21,172 bases of DNA from a virus. The DNA lies in the IMG/VR virus record IMGVR_UViG_3300006924_000256, positions 1-21,172 of that record; one strand, 5' to 3'. A program made the position numbers and the translations under genes. Positions 7,402 through 14,950 of the stretch are shown here, one piece after another (within the stretch, counting starts at the first letter, position 1; each line of letters opens with the position of its first letter). The notes beneath the pieces are model-generated. The model had not been told where the DNA came from and made no database searches. It saw only the letters and a list, made by a program, of their open reading frames with translations.

Positions 7402-7439
7402 TGGACAATACGTCATATACCTGTAGAATAATAGGTATA
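7402..7439 (+). promoter_or_regulatory. Candidate promoter and inverted repeat for the plus-strand cassette
   Basis: TGGACA (7402-7407) and TAGAAT (7424-7429), each one base off consensus and 16 bases apart, form a good sigma70-type promoter. The -10 box lies in the loop of a perfect inverted repeat, TATACCT (7416-7422) and AGGTATA (7433-7439), which looks like an operator or 5' hairpin. The 11-mer ACGTCATATAC at 7410-7420 recurs exactly at 21149-21159 in the other promoter-like site. Confidence 0.55.
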
Positions 7440-7464
7440 GAAATTGTTAAACAGGAGAAACTAA

Positions 7465-7548
7465 ATGATAACAACAATATTTATAATGAGCTTACCAGTA
7501 TTTTTTTATACAGCGTATGATTTATTAACAACAAAAATTAAAATATAA
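7465..7548 (+). CDS. 27-aa hydrophobic peptide, first gene of the cassette
   Basis: A short gene encoding MITTIFIMSLPVFFYTAYDL plus seven residues ending KIKI. An AGGAGA ribosome site lies nine bases before the ATG. Residues ~2-21 could form one membrane segment. The last codons (AAAATTAAAATATAA) are part of the leader repeat found before the next genes, so the peptide's C-terminus may simply be repeat sequence. It could be a real small membrane peptide or a leader peptide affecting translation of the next gene, whose ribosome site begins three bases after its stop. Unknown function. Confidence 0.45.
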   Translation: MITTIFIMSLPVFFYTAYDLLTTKIKI

Positions 7549-7563
7549 CTAGGAGTAGAAAAA
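7533..7563 (+). repeat. Cassette leader repeat, copy 1
   Basis: The sequence AAAAATTAAAATATAACTAG then GAGTAGAAAAA ends right at the start codon at 7564 and contains the TAGGAG ribosome site. It is nearly identical to copies at 7881-7910 and 8105-8130. Confidence 0.85.
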
Positions 7564-7881
7564 ATGATAAAAGTAAAAGTAAAATATAAAGAGTACGAAA
7601 ATTTGACATTTGTTGGAACTAAAACAAAAACATTCATACTCGAAATGAATAAAGATGCTTGGAAAAATTTATTTCATTCATATAAAGATAGAATCATAAC
7701 AATGGCGATACTTAACGATGAACAAAAAATATCTAGAACAGGATTAGGATATAGATTTAAAGAATCTTGTGTTGGAACAAATTACGATATAGAAAAAGTA
7801 ACTATCGTAAGTGAGTATGATGATAAAAATGGTTATGTGCCTTTATCTAATGCAGATATGATAATTTATAACGGAGCATAA
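7564..7881 (+). CDS. Unknown protein, cassette gene 2
   Basis: A 105-aa soluble protein rich in Lys, Tyr and Asn, starting MIKVKVKYKEYENLTFVGTK. It appears alpha/beta, with beta strands at the start and around KVTIVSEYDD (~78-87). No known motif, signal peptide or membrane segment is visible. The start at 7564 is fixed by the leader-repeat ribosome site TAGGAG. It belongs to the plus-strand cassette that runs against the surrounding virion genes, where phages often carry host-affecting or superinfection-related genes; such a role here is only a guess. Confidence 0.65.
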   Translation: MIKVKVKYKEYENLTFVGTKTKTFILEMNKDAWKNLFHSYKDRIITMAILNDEQKISRTGLGYRFKESCVGTNYDIEKVTIVSEYDDKNGYVPLSNADMIIYNGA

Positions 7882-7910
7882 AAAATTAAAATATAATTAG
7901 GAGTAGAAAA
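7881..7910 (+). repeat. Cassette leader repeat, copy 2
   Basis: AAAAATTAAAATATAATTAG then GAGTAGAAAA, directly before the start codon at 7911. It differs from copy 1 by one substitution and by the length of the A run. The match with copy 3 continues into the coding sequence of the next gene. Confidence 0.85.
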
Positions 7911-8120
7911 ATGACAATAGCAGAAAAATATAATATCAAAACAACTATAGATGCAGAACGACAAAATTATTATAACGACCTATCTGAACTTGAGTTAGAA
8001 AAATTTGTTAGATACGCTAAATTTGGTGGCTGTGAAAAAACTATAGGAAGGTTTATTATAAATCTTTACAACAAAAAGTTTTTAGATAGACCTTATATTA
8101 AACTAAATAAATATAACTAG
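7911..8120 (+). CDS. Unknown 69-aa protein, paralogue A of a tandem pair
   Basis: A 69-aa basic protein that starts MTIAEKYNIKTTIDAERQNY. It is clearly related to the next gene: both share MTIAEKY-I-TT at the N-terminus, a YY.(D/N)LSE phrase, a FVRYAKF / YLRFAQE helix, and R-FI-NLYNKKFL near residues 47-58. The paralogue keeps the same order without gaps over the first ~30 residues. The fold is probably helical. No family was recognised. The leader repeat immediately upstream supplies the ribosome site, so gene and leader appear to have been copied together. Confidence 0.7.
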   Translation: MTIAEKYNIKTTIDAERQNYYNDLSELELEKFVRYAKFGGCEKTIGRFIINLYNKKFLDRPYIKLNKYN

Positions 8121-8130
8121 GAGTAGAAAA
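8105..8130 (+). repeat. Cassette leader repeat, copy 3
   Basis: AAATAAATATAACTAGGAGT then AGAAAA, directly before the start at 8131. It overlaps the 3' end of the preceding gene (its final codons and stop). From TAGGAG through the first 22 bases of coding sequence it equals copy 2, marking the duplicated unit. Confidence 0.8.
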
Positions 8131-8367
8131 ATGACAATAGCAGAAAAATATAAGATTAGAACAACTTTGAATGTTAAGGCTCAAAGATATTATGATAATC
8201 TCTCTGAAGTAAGTCTGTGCAGGTATCTTAGATTTGCACAAGAAAATGGACAAAAAATCAGAGAAAGATTTATTAGAAATCTTTATAATAAAAAGTTTTT
8301 AAAATTATTCAAAGAGAGAATGGCTATAACAAATCGAAGATTCGATAACTGCAAATTTATAGACTAA
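8131..8367 (+). CDS. Unknown 78-aa protein, paralogue B of a tandem pair
   Basis: A 78-aa basic protein starting MTIAEKYKIRTTLNVKAQRY. It is the diverged duplicate of the preceding gene, with the same N-terminus, helix pattern and RNLYNKKFL motif (~51-59). It has an extra basic C-terminal stretch (KLFKERMAITNRRFDNCKFI) that the first copy lacks or replaced. Near-identity at the DNA level is limited to the leader and the first codons, while the rest has drifted, so the duplication is not recent or the leader is under selection. Function unknown. Confidence 0.7.
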   Translation: MTIAEKYKIRTTLNVKAQRYYDNLSEVSLCRYLRFAQENGQKIRERFIRNLYNKKFLKLFKERMAITNRRFDNCKFID

Positions 8368-8371
8368 ATAA

Positions 8372-8857
8372 ATGAAAGACTTTATGACAAATGACGACCC
8401 TCTTTTAGACGAGGAGGGTTGGACAGAATTACTTAGACAAGAACGCAGTTTGAGATGGCGACAAATTAGGTACGGTGTTTTCAAAACTAAAGGTATAGGA
8501 TATTATGTAGAACAAAGTCCGTATCATGATTCCGAAAATGTTGATACTGAAATATTGCACGACCTTGCTGACCCATCATCATATGAAATGACATTGCATA
8601 AACTTCTAAGTGGACATGAAGATATTTATGCATCACCTGCTATGTGTAAAGATGAGCTTTATCGTGCTAATTACGATAATGCTTATTTCAAGATGGAGAT
8701 TAACAAACGTAGAGGTAGCATTAATAATAAATATAAAAGAAAAGTTAAATTAGCAAAAATCAATATTAAAGATTCTAGAAAACTTAAAAAAGTTCTAATC
8801 AAATTAAAAGAAGAACGTGATATGGAATTAAACCAGTTAATCAATCTTCAACTATAG
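8372..8857 (+). CDS. Unknown 161-aa protein, last gene of the cassette
   Basis: A charged protein beginning MKDFMTNDDPLLDEEGWTEL. Residues ~15-125 look mixed alpha/beta, and the C-terminal ~40 residues (NNKYKRKVKLAKINIKDSRK, then a Lys/Glu-rich helix) suggest a coiled coil or nucleic-acid contact. No family was recognised. Unlike the other cassette genes it lacks the leader repeat and has no clear ribosome site; it starts four bases after the previous stop, so coupling is likely. The ATG at 8384 is an alternative start. Its last 17 bases overlap, tail to tail, the end of the opposed head morphogenesis gene, so the cassette boundary is tight there. Confidence 0.6.
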   Translation: MKDFMTNDDPLLDEEGWTELLRQERSLRWRQIRYGVFKTKGIGYYVEQSPYHDSENVDTEILHDLADPSSYEMTLHKLLSGHEDIYASPAMCKDELYRANYDNAYFKMEINKRRGSINNKYKRKVKLAKINIKDSRKLKKVLIKLKEERDMELNQLINLQL

Positions 8858-9647
8858 TTTTAATATCATGATAAATAACTGAGCATCTACAGTTAATAAC
8901 ATTCAATGCTCCACCTCGTGGGTCTCCACAATAACTCATCCTAGCTTCTGTAATCCCACCACCTGCTTTCGGTGTGAAGATTATAAAGTCATCATCAATT
9001 GCAATAGGCTCACGACCACTCAGATTTTTATGCCAAGGTCTTGCTCTGTCGTCTTGAGAACTAATCCATTCTTTTTTTGGAGATTCTAACAAAAGTCCTT
9101 TCGCAGTTTGATATTGTCCGTAGTTCATAGCTTGATGTGTTTCTGTCCTTGCAATCATCTTTGCTCTTGTTTCTGAAAATGTCGAAGATTGTCGGATTGC
9201 AAATCCAGTATCTATTTCACTTAATCCATCTTCTATAGATTTCTTTATAACTCTTTTTATATTCTTTTTAGTTGTAGCTGTTACTCTCGTTACATTCTGT
9301 GCAGTATTGGCATTGATGTATGCTTTTACGACTGGAGTTACTGGAACAAAAATTCCATCATCTTCAAATATTAATTCTTCTGCTTTGATATCTAAATCAC
9401 GTTTCATGTTTTTATAAACTCTATCAATAACTGTTTCGGAATGTCTGCTAAACAATACATACAACTTATCAAATAAGTCATCATAAAAACTGTCAGCAAC
9501 CGTTAAATCTCTTTTATATTCTTCTGATGCTCTTAGTCCATAGCTTTTAAAAGAATCGTATAATCGACCTCTGAATGCCTTAGATAGTGATACTAAAGTT
9601 CTTAGGTTTTCTCTGTAATATTTTCTTCTGCTAATTCTGTTTGCCAT
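8841..9647 (-). CDS. Head morphogenesis protein, Mu gpF / SPP1 gp7-like
   Basis: A 268-aa minor head protein of the Mu gpF-like group, thought to act inside or at the vertex of the procapsid next to the portal. The N-terminal half is helical. The conserved C-terminal module is complete: RAKMIARTETHQAMNYGQYQ (161-180), WISSQDDRARPWHKNLSGRE (194-213), and GDPRGGALNVINCRCSVIYH (241-260) with its CRC pair. It overlaps the Ref-like gene by 17 bases upstream and is opposed by the plus-strand cassette at its 3' end. Lying downstream of the portal is normal for this family. Confidence 0.9.
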   Translation of the reverse strand: MANRISRRKYYRENLRTLVSLSKAFRGRLYDSFKSYGLRASEEYKRDLTVADSFYDDLFDKLYVLFSRHSETVIDRVYKNMKRDLDIKAEELIFEDDGIFVPVTPVVKAYINANTAQNVTRVTATTKKNIKRVIKKSIEDGLSEIDTGFAIRQSSTFSETRAKMIARTETHQAMNYGQYQTAKGLLLESPKKEWISSQDDRARPWHKNLSGREPIAIDDDFIIFTPKAGGGITEARMSYCGDPRGGALNVINCRCSVIYHDIKTIVED

Positions 9648-9909
9648 TTATATTCTCGTTAACTTCTTGTAATAAATTTTCCTGACTCCCAAAGGTTTCT
9701 ATAAACCATTTAGGATTGAGATGGACTGATTCTTTCGATGTTCTGTGATGATATGGACATAATGGAATGACATTGAAATGATTTCTTTTTTCACCAAATC
9801 TTTTAACGTGATGTATTTCTGCAGGTGTATTGTAATAACCTAATTTAGTACAAGCGATGCAACCTAATTCTGCTACCTTGCTTAGATGCTTCTTTTCAAT
9901 TTTCTTCAT
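9631..9909 (-). CDS. HNH / Ref-like zinc nuclease
   Basis: A 92-aa protein with the pattern of phage P1 Ref and related HNH nucleases: CIAC (Cys17, Cys20), EIHHVKRFG (His33, His34), NHFNVIPLCPYHH (His44, Cys51, His54, His55) and HLNPKWFIETFG (63-74). The Cys/His set would bind structural zinc and the catalytic metal. Full-length P1 Ref is twice as long; the stand-alone C-terminal nuclease form is common in phages. HNH proteins next to terminase and portal genes can take part in packaging-related DNA cleavage (as for HK97 gp74), which suits this position. A RecA-dependent recombination role, as for Ref, is the alternative. Confidence 0.8.
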   Translation of the reverse strand: MKKIEKKHLSKVAELGCIACTKLGYYNTPAEIHHVKRFGEKRNHFNVIPLCPYHHRTSKESVHLNPKWFIETFGSQENLLQEVNENINGKQN

Positions 9910-10144
9910 CTTCTACATCTATCAACCATAAATCTTCTACACAAGATTTTAGTATAACAGATATACCACCAATACCTGAATCCTTAGTTACTGCGTTTGC
10001 AATTTTGTAAGATTGTTTATCTTCTTTAATTAACCAACCAATTGTTCTGCAAAGTTCAGGTGTGCAAAAATCAACATTTTCAACCCAACGTGCATCAGCA
10101 GTATGGTCTAGCCAATCAATCATAATCAATTGATAATCTTTCAT
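9896..10144 (-). CDS. Small conserved phage protein, unknown
   Basis: An 82-aa acidic protein. The pattern VxWxDHT-ADxRW (here MIDWLDHTADARWVENVD) followed by RTIGWLIKEDKQSYKIAN is a widespread short phage protein with a single small beta-domain, of unknown function. The C-terminus is acidic (DVEDEEN). It overlaps both neighbours (4 bases with the phosphoesterase, 14 with the HNH gene), so it is translated as part of the packaging operon. Confidence 0.7.
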   Translation of the reverse strand: MKDYQLIMIDWLDHTADARWVENVDFCTPELCRTIGWLIKEDKQSYKIANAVTKDSGIGGISVILKSCVEDLWLIDVEDEEN

Positions 10145-11166
10145 GCTTTATATTTTTTCCCTCTGAAGTATGCAGTTCCATGAAAATTACTTACTTGTAC
10201 TAATTCAGGATGAACTGTTTTCTCTTTAGGGTCAACTGTAATAACTGCGAATCCATTATTCCAATCATTCGCTACGTTATCTTCTAGGTAAGGATGATAT
10301 TGTTCTGATAGATGTCCTGTTTGTATCGCCATGCTTGATGTTGAATAGGTGTTAAACGTTCTAGCATTAAGTTGGTGTGTATGTCCTGTAACGATATGAA
10401 GACCTGCTCTCATAGAGTTTTGGTATGCAGTATGAACACCACCTCTCATTCTATGCTTAATCATAACTGTATCATCTAATAAATGAGACATTGCCCAACT
10501 CCAGTCAGGAAATAAATTTTGTATTTTGAATGCTTCTAAATCTTCGAATGCTCTGCCCCACGACATTGCTACTTTTGATATTCTCATTTCATGATTACCG
10601 AATGTTGCAATTTGTTGAATAGGATATTTTGCATCGTTGATTACTTTTTGAATCTTGTTAATTTGTTTTTGAGAATCTAGTATCTCTTGTTGTACTGTTC
10701 GTTCTTTTGGTCTTATTTCTGTATGAAACTTTGCAAATGAAGATAAGATAGACAAGTCCATAATGTCTCCGTTAGCAATTACACATTTAAGTTCTCTTGT
10801 TAGAGTTAGTTCCTTTAGAATCTTTAACATAATTTTATATGATGCAGTTTCGTGACCCTCGAAGTGTGCGTCAGAAAATACAACCATCGTGTATGGATTC
10901 TTTGATATATCAATTCTGTTTGTTAGTGGTGGTAAGTTTTCACGTTCTGTTCTTGTAGCATAGTTTGATTTATTAGTGTGTGGTAACAATCTTTGACCTG
11001 TCATTTCTTCTGCTTGTTGTCTGTAGAATGACATAGTTGATGAGTCAGTTGATAATCCTAAATATTCAAACACATCTTTTTGTGAATGCATATTAGGTAA
11101 GTTCCATGCTCGGACTATGTTGTGTGCCGTTGTTATAGATATGCTAGACTTGTTTGTACTAGGCAT
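10141..11166 (-). CDS. Calcineurin-like metallophosphoesterase
   Basis: A 341-aa protein with the full two-metal phosphoesterase motif set: SDAHFEGH (Asp99, His101), NGDIMD (Asp134), GNHEMR (190-195), a later His region (His238, His245) and GHTHQ (261-265). These enzymes hydrolyse phosphodi- or monoesters of nucleotides, nucleic acid ends or proteins. The N-terminal ~60 residues, with the repeated AHNIVRAWNLP and VFEYLGLS phrases, look like a small helical, possibly DNA-binding, addition. It starts ten bases after the portal stop. In this place it might process DNA ends or counter a host nucleotide signal; the substrate cannot be read from sequence. Confidence 0.88.
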   Translation of the reverse strand: MPSTNKSSISITTAHNIVRAWNLPNMHSQKDVFEYLGLSTDSSTMSFYRQQAEEMTGQRLLPHTNKSNYATRTERENLPPLTNRIDISKNPYTMVVFSDAHFEGHETASYKIMLKILKELTLTRELKCVIANGDIMDLSILSSFAKFHTEIRPKERTVQQEILDSQKQINKIQKVINDAKYPIQQIATFGNHEMRISKVAMSWGRAFEDLEAFKIQNLFPDWSWAMSHLLDDTVMIKHRMRGGVHTAYQNSMRAGLHIVTGHTHQLNARTFNTYSTSSMAIQTGHLSEQYHPYLEDNVANDWNNGFAVITVDPKEKTVHPELVQVSNFHGTAYFRGKKYKA

Positions 11167-11176
11167 TTGTTTGCTC

Positions 11177-13372
11177 CTATTTTTTTGAAGATAGTGGATG
11201 TCCTTTAGGTAATAAATCTAAATCAAATTTTCCACCTCTAAACTTTCCTGTCCTGACTGCTACTAAAAATGCATTAACTCTCGCATATGCCCAACGGTCT
11301 TCTCCACCACTTGCTCTTACACTTGGGCGTACTGATTGTGGATTAGTTCTGTATGCACCGATGCCACGTCTAAAGACTGCTGATAACATTCCTAATGTCA
11401 CTTTCTTACTTGCACTATCTCCATATTTTTCATTATGTTTATTTACTTTTTCTTGTAAACCTTTTTTAACTGCTGATGACATAGCTTTAACTTCTACATC
11501 TTTAGATTCGATACATGCTTCTTCAAAATATTCTACATTGTCATCGGACTTTTCTCGTTCACGCATAATTTGATTGCGTTTAGTTTTTGCCCAACTAAAT
11601 CCAGAATCACCACCCCACAACGCCCAAGCAATTCTGCCTGCTGATGGATAGCCCTTATCACCTCTGTCAAAACCTTGACCTTGCTTATCTACTTCGTGTC
11701 TGGAAAAGAATGAGTACATTCTTAAAACTGTGTTAGGTGACAATCTTGTTTTGTTTGCAATGTCTCTTGCTCTTGCAACACCTACTGCTGTTCCACCTCT
11801 GTTAAATTCTTTTCTCCATTCAAGTCCACGTTTAGCTTCACTTACCATTCCATCTGATGGAGTTAAGTTTAAATCATCTAATGCTTTTTTACTGTTAAGT
11901 GCTTCTTCATATTCAGCATGGTTTCTGCATGGCATGTAAACTGTCTTACCATCTTTGTCGTGTGTATGTGTACCAATGCAACCTATTTGGTCTGCTCTGT
12001 CTATTGCTTCTTCTTCTGTTGTGTAGGTGTCAACATCAACACTTTCTTTTGTACCATAAGCCATGTCGTAAAGTTTTTCTCTACCCTCTGCATCTACGGG
12101 TTTATCATTATCTTCTTCGCTTTCGTTTTCAGATGCTTCACCAATTGGAAATAAGTTAGATGCAATGTATAGTTCATCTGCACCGTCTATTGGGTCGAGA
12201 CCTAATTTTTCTCTTGCTTCATTTCTTGTAAGAATTCCTGCTGTTACTGCACCTTGCACGTTAGCATAAGTTTGTTTTGTTTTTTCTGACATTGCAGGTA
12301 TAGAATTGATATCATATTGAATATGAATATCTCCATTATACAAAGGTGCTAAGTATTCGTTTAAATCTGATTCTACTCTTTTCAGTAGTGGTATTATTGT
12401 TTCTTCGTATAGTGCAAGTTTTGCAGTTTCCATATTAGAATAAGTTTGTGAATCTGGAATCCCAATCAATTGTGCAGGTACACCAAAACACAATGCAATT
12501 TCTCTAGCTGATAAGTTTAGTAATTCTAGGAAGTCCATATCTTTTGGATTAAGTCCGAGTTGTTGGTAAGAAAAATTACCCTCTAACAACATTGGTCGTC
12601 CTGAGTTATGACTACCTTGAAATCTGAATTCTAAATCTTCTAACAACCTTGCTCTTTGCTCGTCCGTGAGTTCAGTACTCAATCCTGTTTCATCAGTTGG
12701 CTCAAACTTGAGCATTCCTGATGGAGTACATCCATTTTTTAAAAGAGCAACGTTGTGTAATCCTGCTAAATTATGTTGGTCAATGTTATATGCACTAGCC
12801 ATTACAGGTGATAGTCCATAGAAGTCATCTAACGGACTCCATAGTTTTGTTTGTTTAATTTGACTCATTCCATTTGTTGGGTCGACTGCATAAGATTTTA
12901 AAACTCTACCATCAACAATGTATTCGTATGCTTCAGGTATCATTGAATCACCTGCATTAACTCTCATTCTGTCAGGTCTTAATAAATATAATTCTCTTGC
13001 AGGTCTAAGTGCATCTGAATCTCTTACAATGTAAGTGTTACCTGAAATCATTAAGTAAGAATAAAGAGATGCAAAAAATTCTACACCTGATTGTAATGGG
13101 TTTGGTCTTTGAAGTAATGATATTAGTTCGTGATTTTCTAATATATTGTCTCCATCATAAATGTCTATTTTGACTGCTGATGCTGAGTTAGCAATTAACT
13201 GAACACAACGATGGACAATTGCGTTTTGTTCGTAACCCTCTTTTGCGTAGTCTTTATATTTTCTATTAGACTTCGATGCATATGCGTTCAACTTATTGAA
13301 CATAACTTTAGGTGCTTCTTTTTTTTGCGTTGGTTTTTCTTCTACTTTAAAAAATTTATCAAATAATCCCAT
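11177..13372 (-). CDS. Portal protein with long C-terminal accessory domains
   Basis: A 731-aa protein. Residues 1-~410 are an HK97-type portal: N-terminal region with YAKEGYEQNAIVHRCVQLIA (43-62), LISLLQRPNP, a long core, and ALCFGVPAQLIGIPDSQTYS (293-312) followed by TAKLALYEETIIPLL. Typical portals end there, near 400-450 aa. Here ~320 residues follow: a motif YTTEEEAIDRADQIGC plus GTHTHDKDGKTVYMPC (450-482); an all-helical module with GLEWRKEFNRGGTAVGVARA and GDKGYPSAGRIAWALWGGDS (517-590); and a DUF5824-like module (631-731) with GMLSAVFRRGIGAYRTNP. These modules occur elsewhere in phage head or protease polyproteins. Function of the extension unknown. It stops two bases before the TerL stop region and precedes the phosphoesterase. 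Confidence 0.9.
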   Translation of the reverse strand: MGLFDKFFKVEEKPTQKKEAPKVMFNKLNAYASKSNRKYKDYAKEGYEQNAIVHRCVQLIANSASAVKIDIYDGDNILENHELISLLQRPNPLQSGVEFFASLYSYLMISGNTYIVRDSDALRPARELYLLRPDRMRVNAGDSMIPEAYEYIVDGRVLKSYAVDPTNGMSQIKQTKLWSPLDDFYGLSPVMASAYNIDQHNLAGLHNVALLKNGCTPSGMLKFEPTDETGLSTELTDEQRARLLEDLEFRFQGSHNSGRPMLLEGNFSYQQLGLNPKDMDFLELLNLSAREIALCFGVPAQLIGIPDSQTYSNMETAKLALYEETIIPLLKRVESDLNEYLAPLYNGDIHIQYDINSIPAMSEKTKQTYANVQGAVTAGILTRNEAREKLGLDPIDGADELYIASNLFPIGEASENESEEDNDKPVDAEGREKLYDMAYGTKESVDVDTYTTEEEAIDRADQIGCIGTHTHDKDGKTVYMPCRNHAEYEEALNSKKALDDLNLTPSDGMVSEAKRGLEWRKEFNRGGTAVGVARARDIANKTRLSPNTVLRMYSFFSRHEVDKQGQGFDRGDKGYPSAGRIAWALWGGDSGFSWAKTKRNQIMREREKSDDNVEYFEEACIESKDVEVKAMSSAVKKGLQEKVNKHNEKYGDSASKKVTLGMLSAVFRRGIGAYRTNPQSVRPSVRASGGEDRWAYARVNAFLVAVRTGKFRGGKFDLDLLPKGHPLSSKK

Positions 13373-13374
13373 GC

Positions 13375-14652
13375 TTAACTTATCCTAAAAATTGCTTTAC
13401 CTGAGCTTTGCAAACTCGTAACTCCAAAAACTAATGCATCTAATCTATCAGGTGATGATACACTATTTCCAGTATATTGGCACATTTGTTCTTCCAAGTC
13501 TTTAAAAAAACCTACATGATGTACTTTGCCCTGTTCGTAGAGACTTGATACAGGCTCGGCTCTTAACATCTTTCCTTTGCTACTTCGTATTGCTCTGTAA
13601 GGTATTTGTCCATCTTGTACTCTTAGTAATCTCTCGATTAAATCCCCACCGTTGTTAACTTCTGCAGTTATATAATTTGCTTCGTACTCGTAATATAACC
13701 CAATAGCTTTCTTAATCCAATCATCAGGTGTATATGTACCACTTCTGTCATCTAAGATGTAGTAGTGATTATCTTCACCTCTACCAACAACTATGATTCC
13801 TGTTTCATCTGAATTGACATTGCTTGTTACAGCAGGGTCAACTGCAATAACTATTTTAGTTAGTATTGGATGTTCTTTTACTCTTGCGTTATCAATCAAT
13901 TCTCTTTTGAATAAACTACCCTCAATGTCTTCTAATATCTCTGCGTACAATTCTTGTCTACCTAGTCTTGTGTTCTCATAACGTTCTTTAAGCATCTCGA
14001 TAGTAGACTTAGCAAGATTGTCTTTGTTCTCAAATGTTGAGCCTGATATTTTCTTAACATCTTTTCTGTTGAACAATTCTTTAATCAGTGGTAGTGGTCT
14101 TGGTGTTGTTGTGATTATACATTTAGGATTTTGACCTAAACGTAAAGCCATCATTAAGTTATCAAATGTTTCTCTATATCTCCATGATGTAAGTTCATCA
14201 CACCAAACTCTATGAAAGTTTTGTCCACGAATACGGTCTGCTTCTGTTGCAGGAAAGCCAGTTATCTTTGACCCGTTATAAAATGTTATCTCTTGTGATG
14301 ATTTGTTATAACCTTTCCATCCTAGTAAATCTTTATCTATAAGGTTAATGATTCCTGATTCACCTTGAAAACAAACCTTAGTTAAGTCTGAGTATGTTGG
14401 TGCGACTACACCACAATTAACATTAGGTTTCTTTAGACAATAACTAATCATGTCCATTGCACCTGCTAATGTTTTTCCGAATCCACGTCCTGCAATTAGA
14501 AAATAAATATTATATTCATCCTCGTCTCTTATGACTTGTTTCGGTCTAGCTTTTTTATGCCACCACTCAGTTAGTAGTAGTGTCGCTTTTCTCTGCTTCG
14601 ATTGCAGAGTCTCGAATGTTGTCGAGAAGTTTTTCAAATTTTCTCTCGTCAT
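13375..14652 (-). CDS. terL: Terminase large subunit
   Basis: A 425-aa packaging motor with ATPase and nuclease domains. ATPase: FLIAGRGFGKTLAG holds the Walker A (GRGFGKT, 55-61), RVWCDELTSW the Walker B with Asp152 and Glu153, and TTTPRP (181-186) the coupling motif. Nuclease (RNase H-like): IAVDPAVT with Asp272, ITAEVNNGG with Glu331, and SPDRLDALVFG with Asp405. The protein threads DNA through the portal and cuts the concatemer. The start at 14652 gives an 86-base overlap with the small subunit, but the LLLTEWWHKKARPKQ segment near residue 25 matches the usual terminase N-terminus, so the overlap seems real. Confidence 0.95.
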   Translation of the reverse strand: MTRENLKNFSTTFETLQSKQRKATLLLTEWWHKKARPKQVIRDEDEYNIYFLIAGRGFGKTLAGAMDMISYCLKKPNVNCGVVAPTYSDLTKVCFQGESGIINLIDKDLLGWKGYNKSSQEITFYNGSKITGFPATEADRIRGQNFHRVWCDELTSWRYRETFDNLMMALRLGQNPKCIITTTPRPLPLIKELFNRKDVKKISGSTFENKDNLAKSTIEMLKERYENTRLGRQELYAEILEDIEGSLFKRELIDNARVKEHPILTKIVIAVDPAVTSNVNSDETGIIVVGRGEDNHYYILDDRSGTYTPDDWIKKAIGLYYEYEANYITAEVNNGGDLIERLLRVQDGQIPYRAIRSSKGKMLRAEPVSSLYEQGKVHHVGFFKDLEEQMCQYTGNSVSSPDRLDALVFGVTSLQSSGKAIFRIS

Positions 14653-14950
14653 TTTCTGAGTTAATCACCTCTAGTGTATTTGTATCTTTCCAACCTGCTT
14701 GGCATTTCAACCAGAAGATTCCTGCTGTAACAGCACCTTGTCCATCACCTGTTGCAATCCTAAATAAGTTTCTTGATACAGATGCGTTTGCTTCTGCTTT
14801 ACCTTGCGAAAGTTCTTCCGTGTAATACTTGGTCAAAGTGTTTCTTGATATCTTTAGCAATGCACATATCTGCTCTTGAGTTATTCCTAAACCTGATAGG
14901 TTTTTAACCATCTTGCTATCTTCTTCTGACTTTACAATTATCTTTGGCAT
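14567..14950 (-). CDS. terS: Terminase small subunit
   Basis: A 127-aa DNA-recognition subunit. Residues ~17-46 (LSGLGITQEQICALLKISRN then TLTKYYTEEL) form the N-terminal helix-turn-helix. The centre, ASVSRNLFRIATGDGQGAVT plus AGIFWLKCQAGW (~57-90), is the oligomerisation segment seen in many TerS proteins. The C-terminus is charged and would bind the large subunit. It would recognise the packaging site on the phage DNA. It lies immediately upstream of, and overlaps, terL, and 40 bases after the IbrB-like gene. Confidence 0.88.
   Translation of the reverse strand: MPKIIVKSEEDSKMVKNLSGLGITQEQICALLKISRNTLTKYYTEELSQGKAEANASVSRNLFRIATGDGQGAVTAGIFWLKCQAGWKDTNTLEVINSENDERKFEKLLDNIRDSAIEAEKSDTTTN

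Noticed and set aside
7533-8130. CRISPR-like array
   Set aside because: The repeats are gene leaders ending at start codons, and the intervals are genes of unequal length, not spacers.
8850-8859. Palindrome AACTATAGTT as terminator between convergent genes
   Set aside because: Too short and A/T-rich to form a stable hairpin; it lies at the convergent gene end by chance as far as I can tell.
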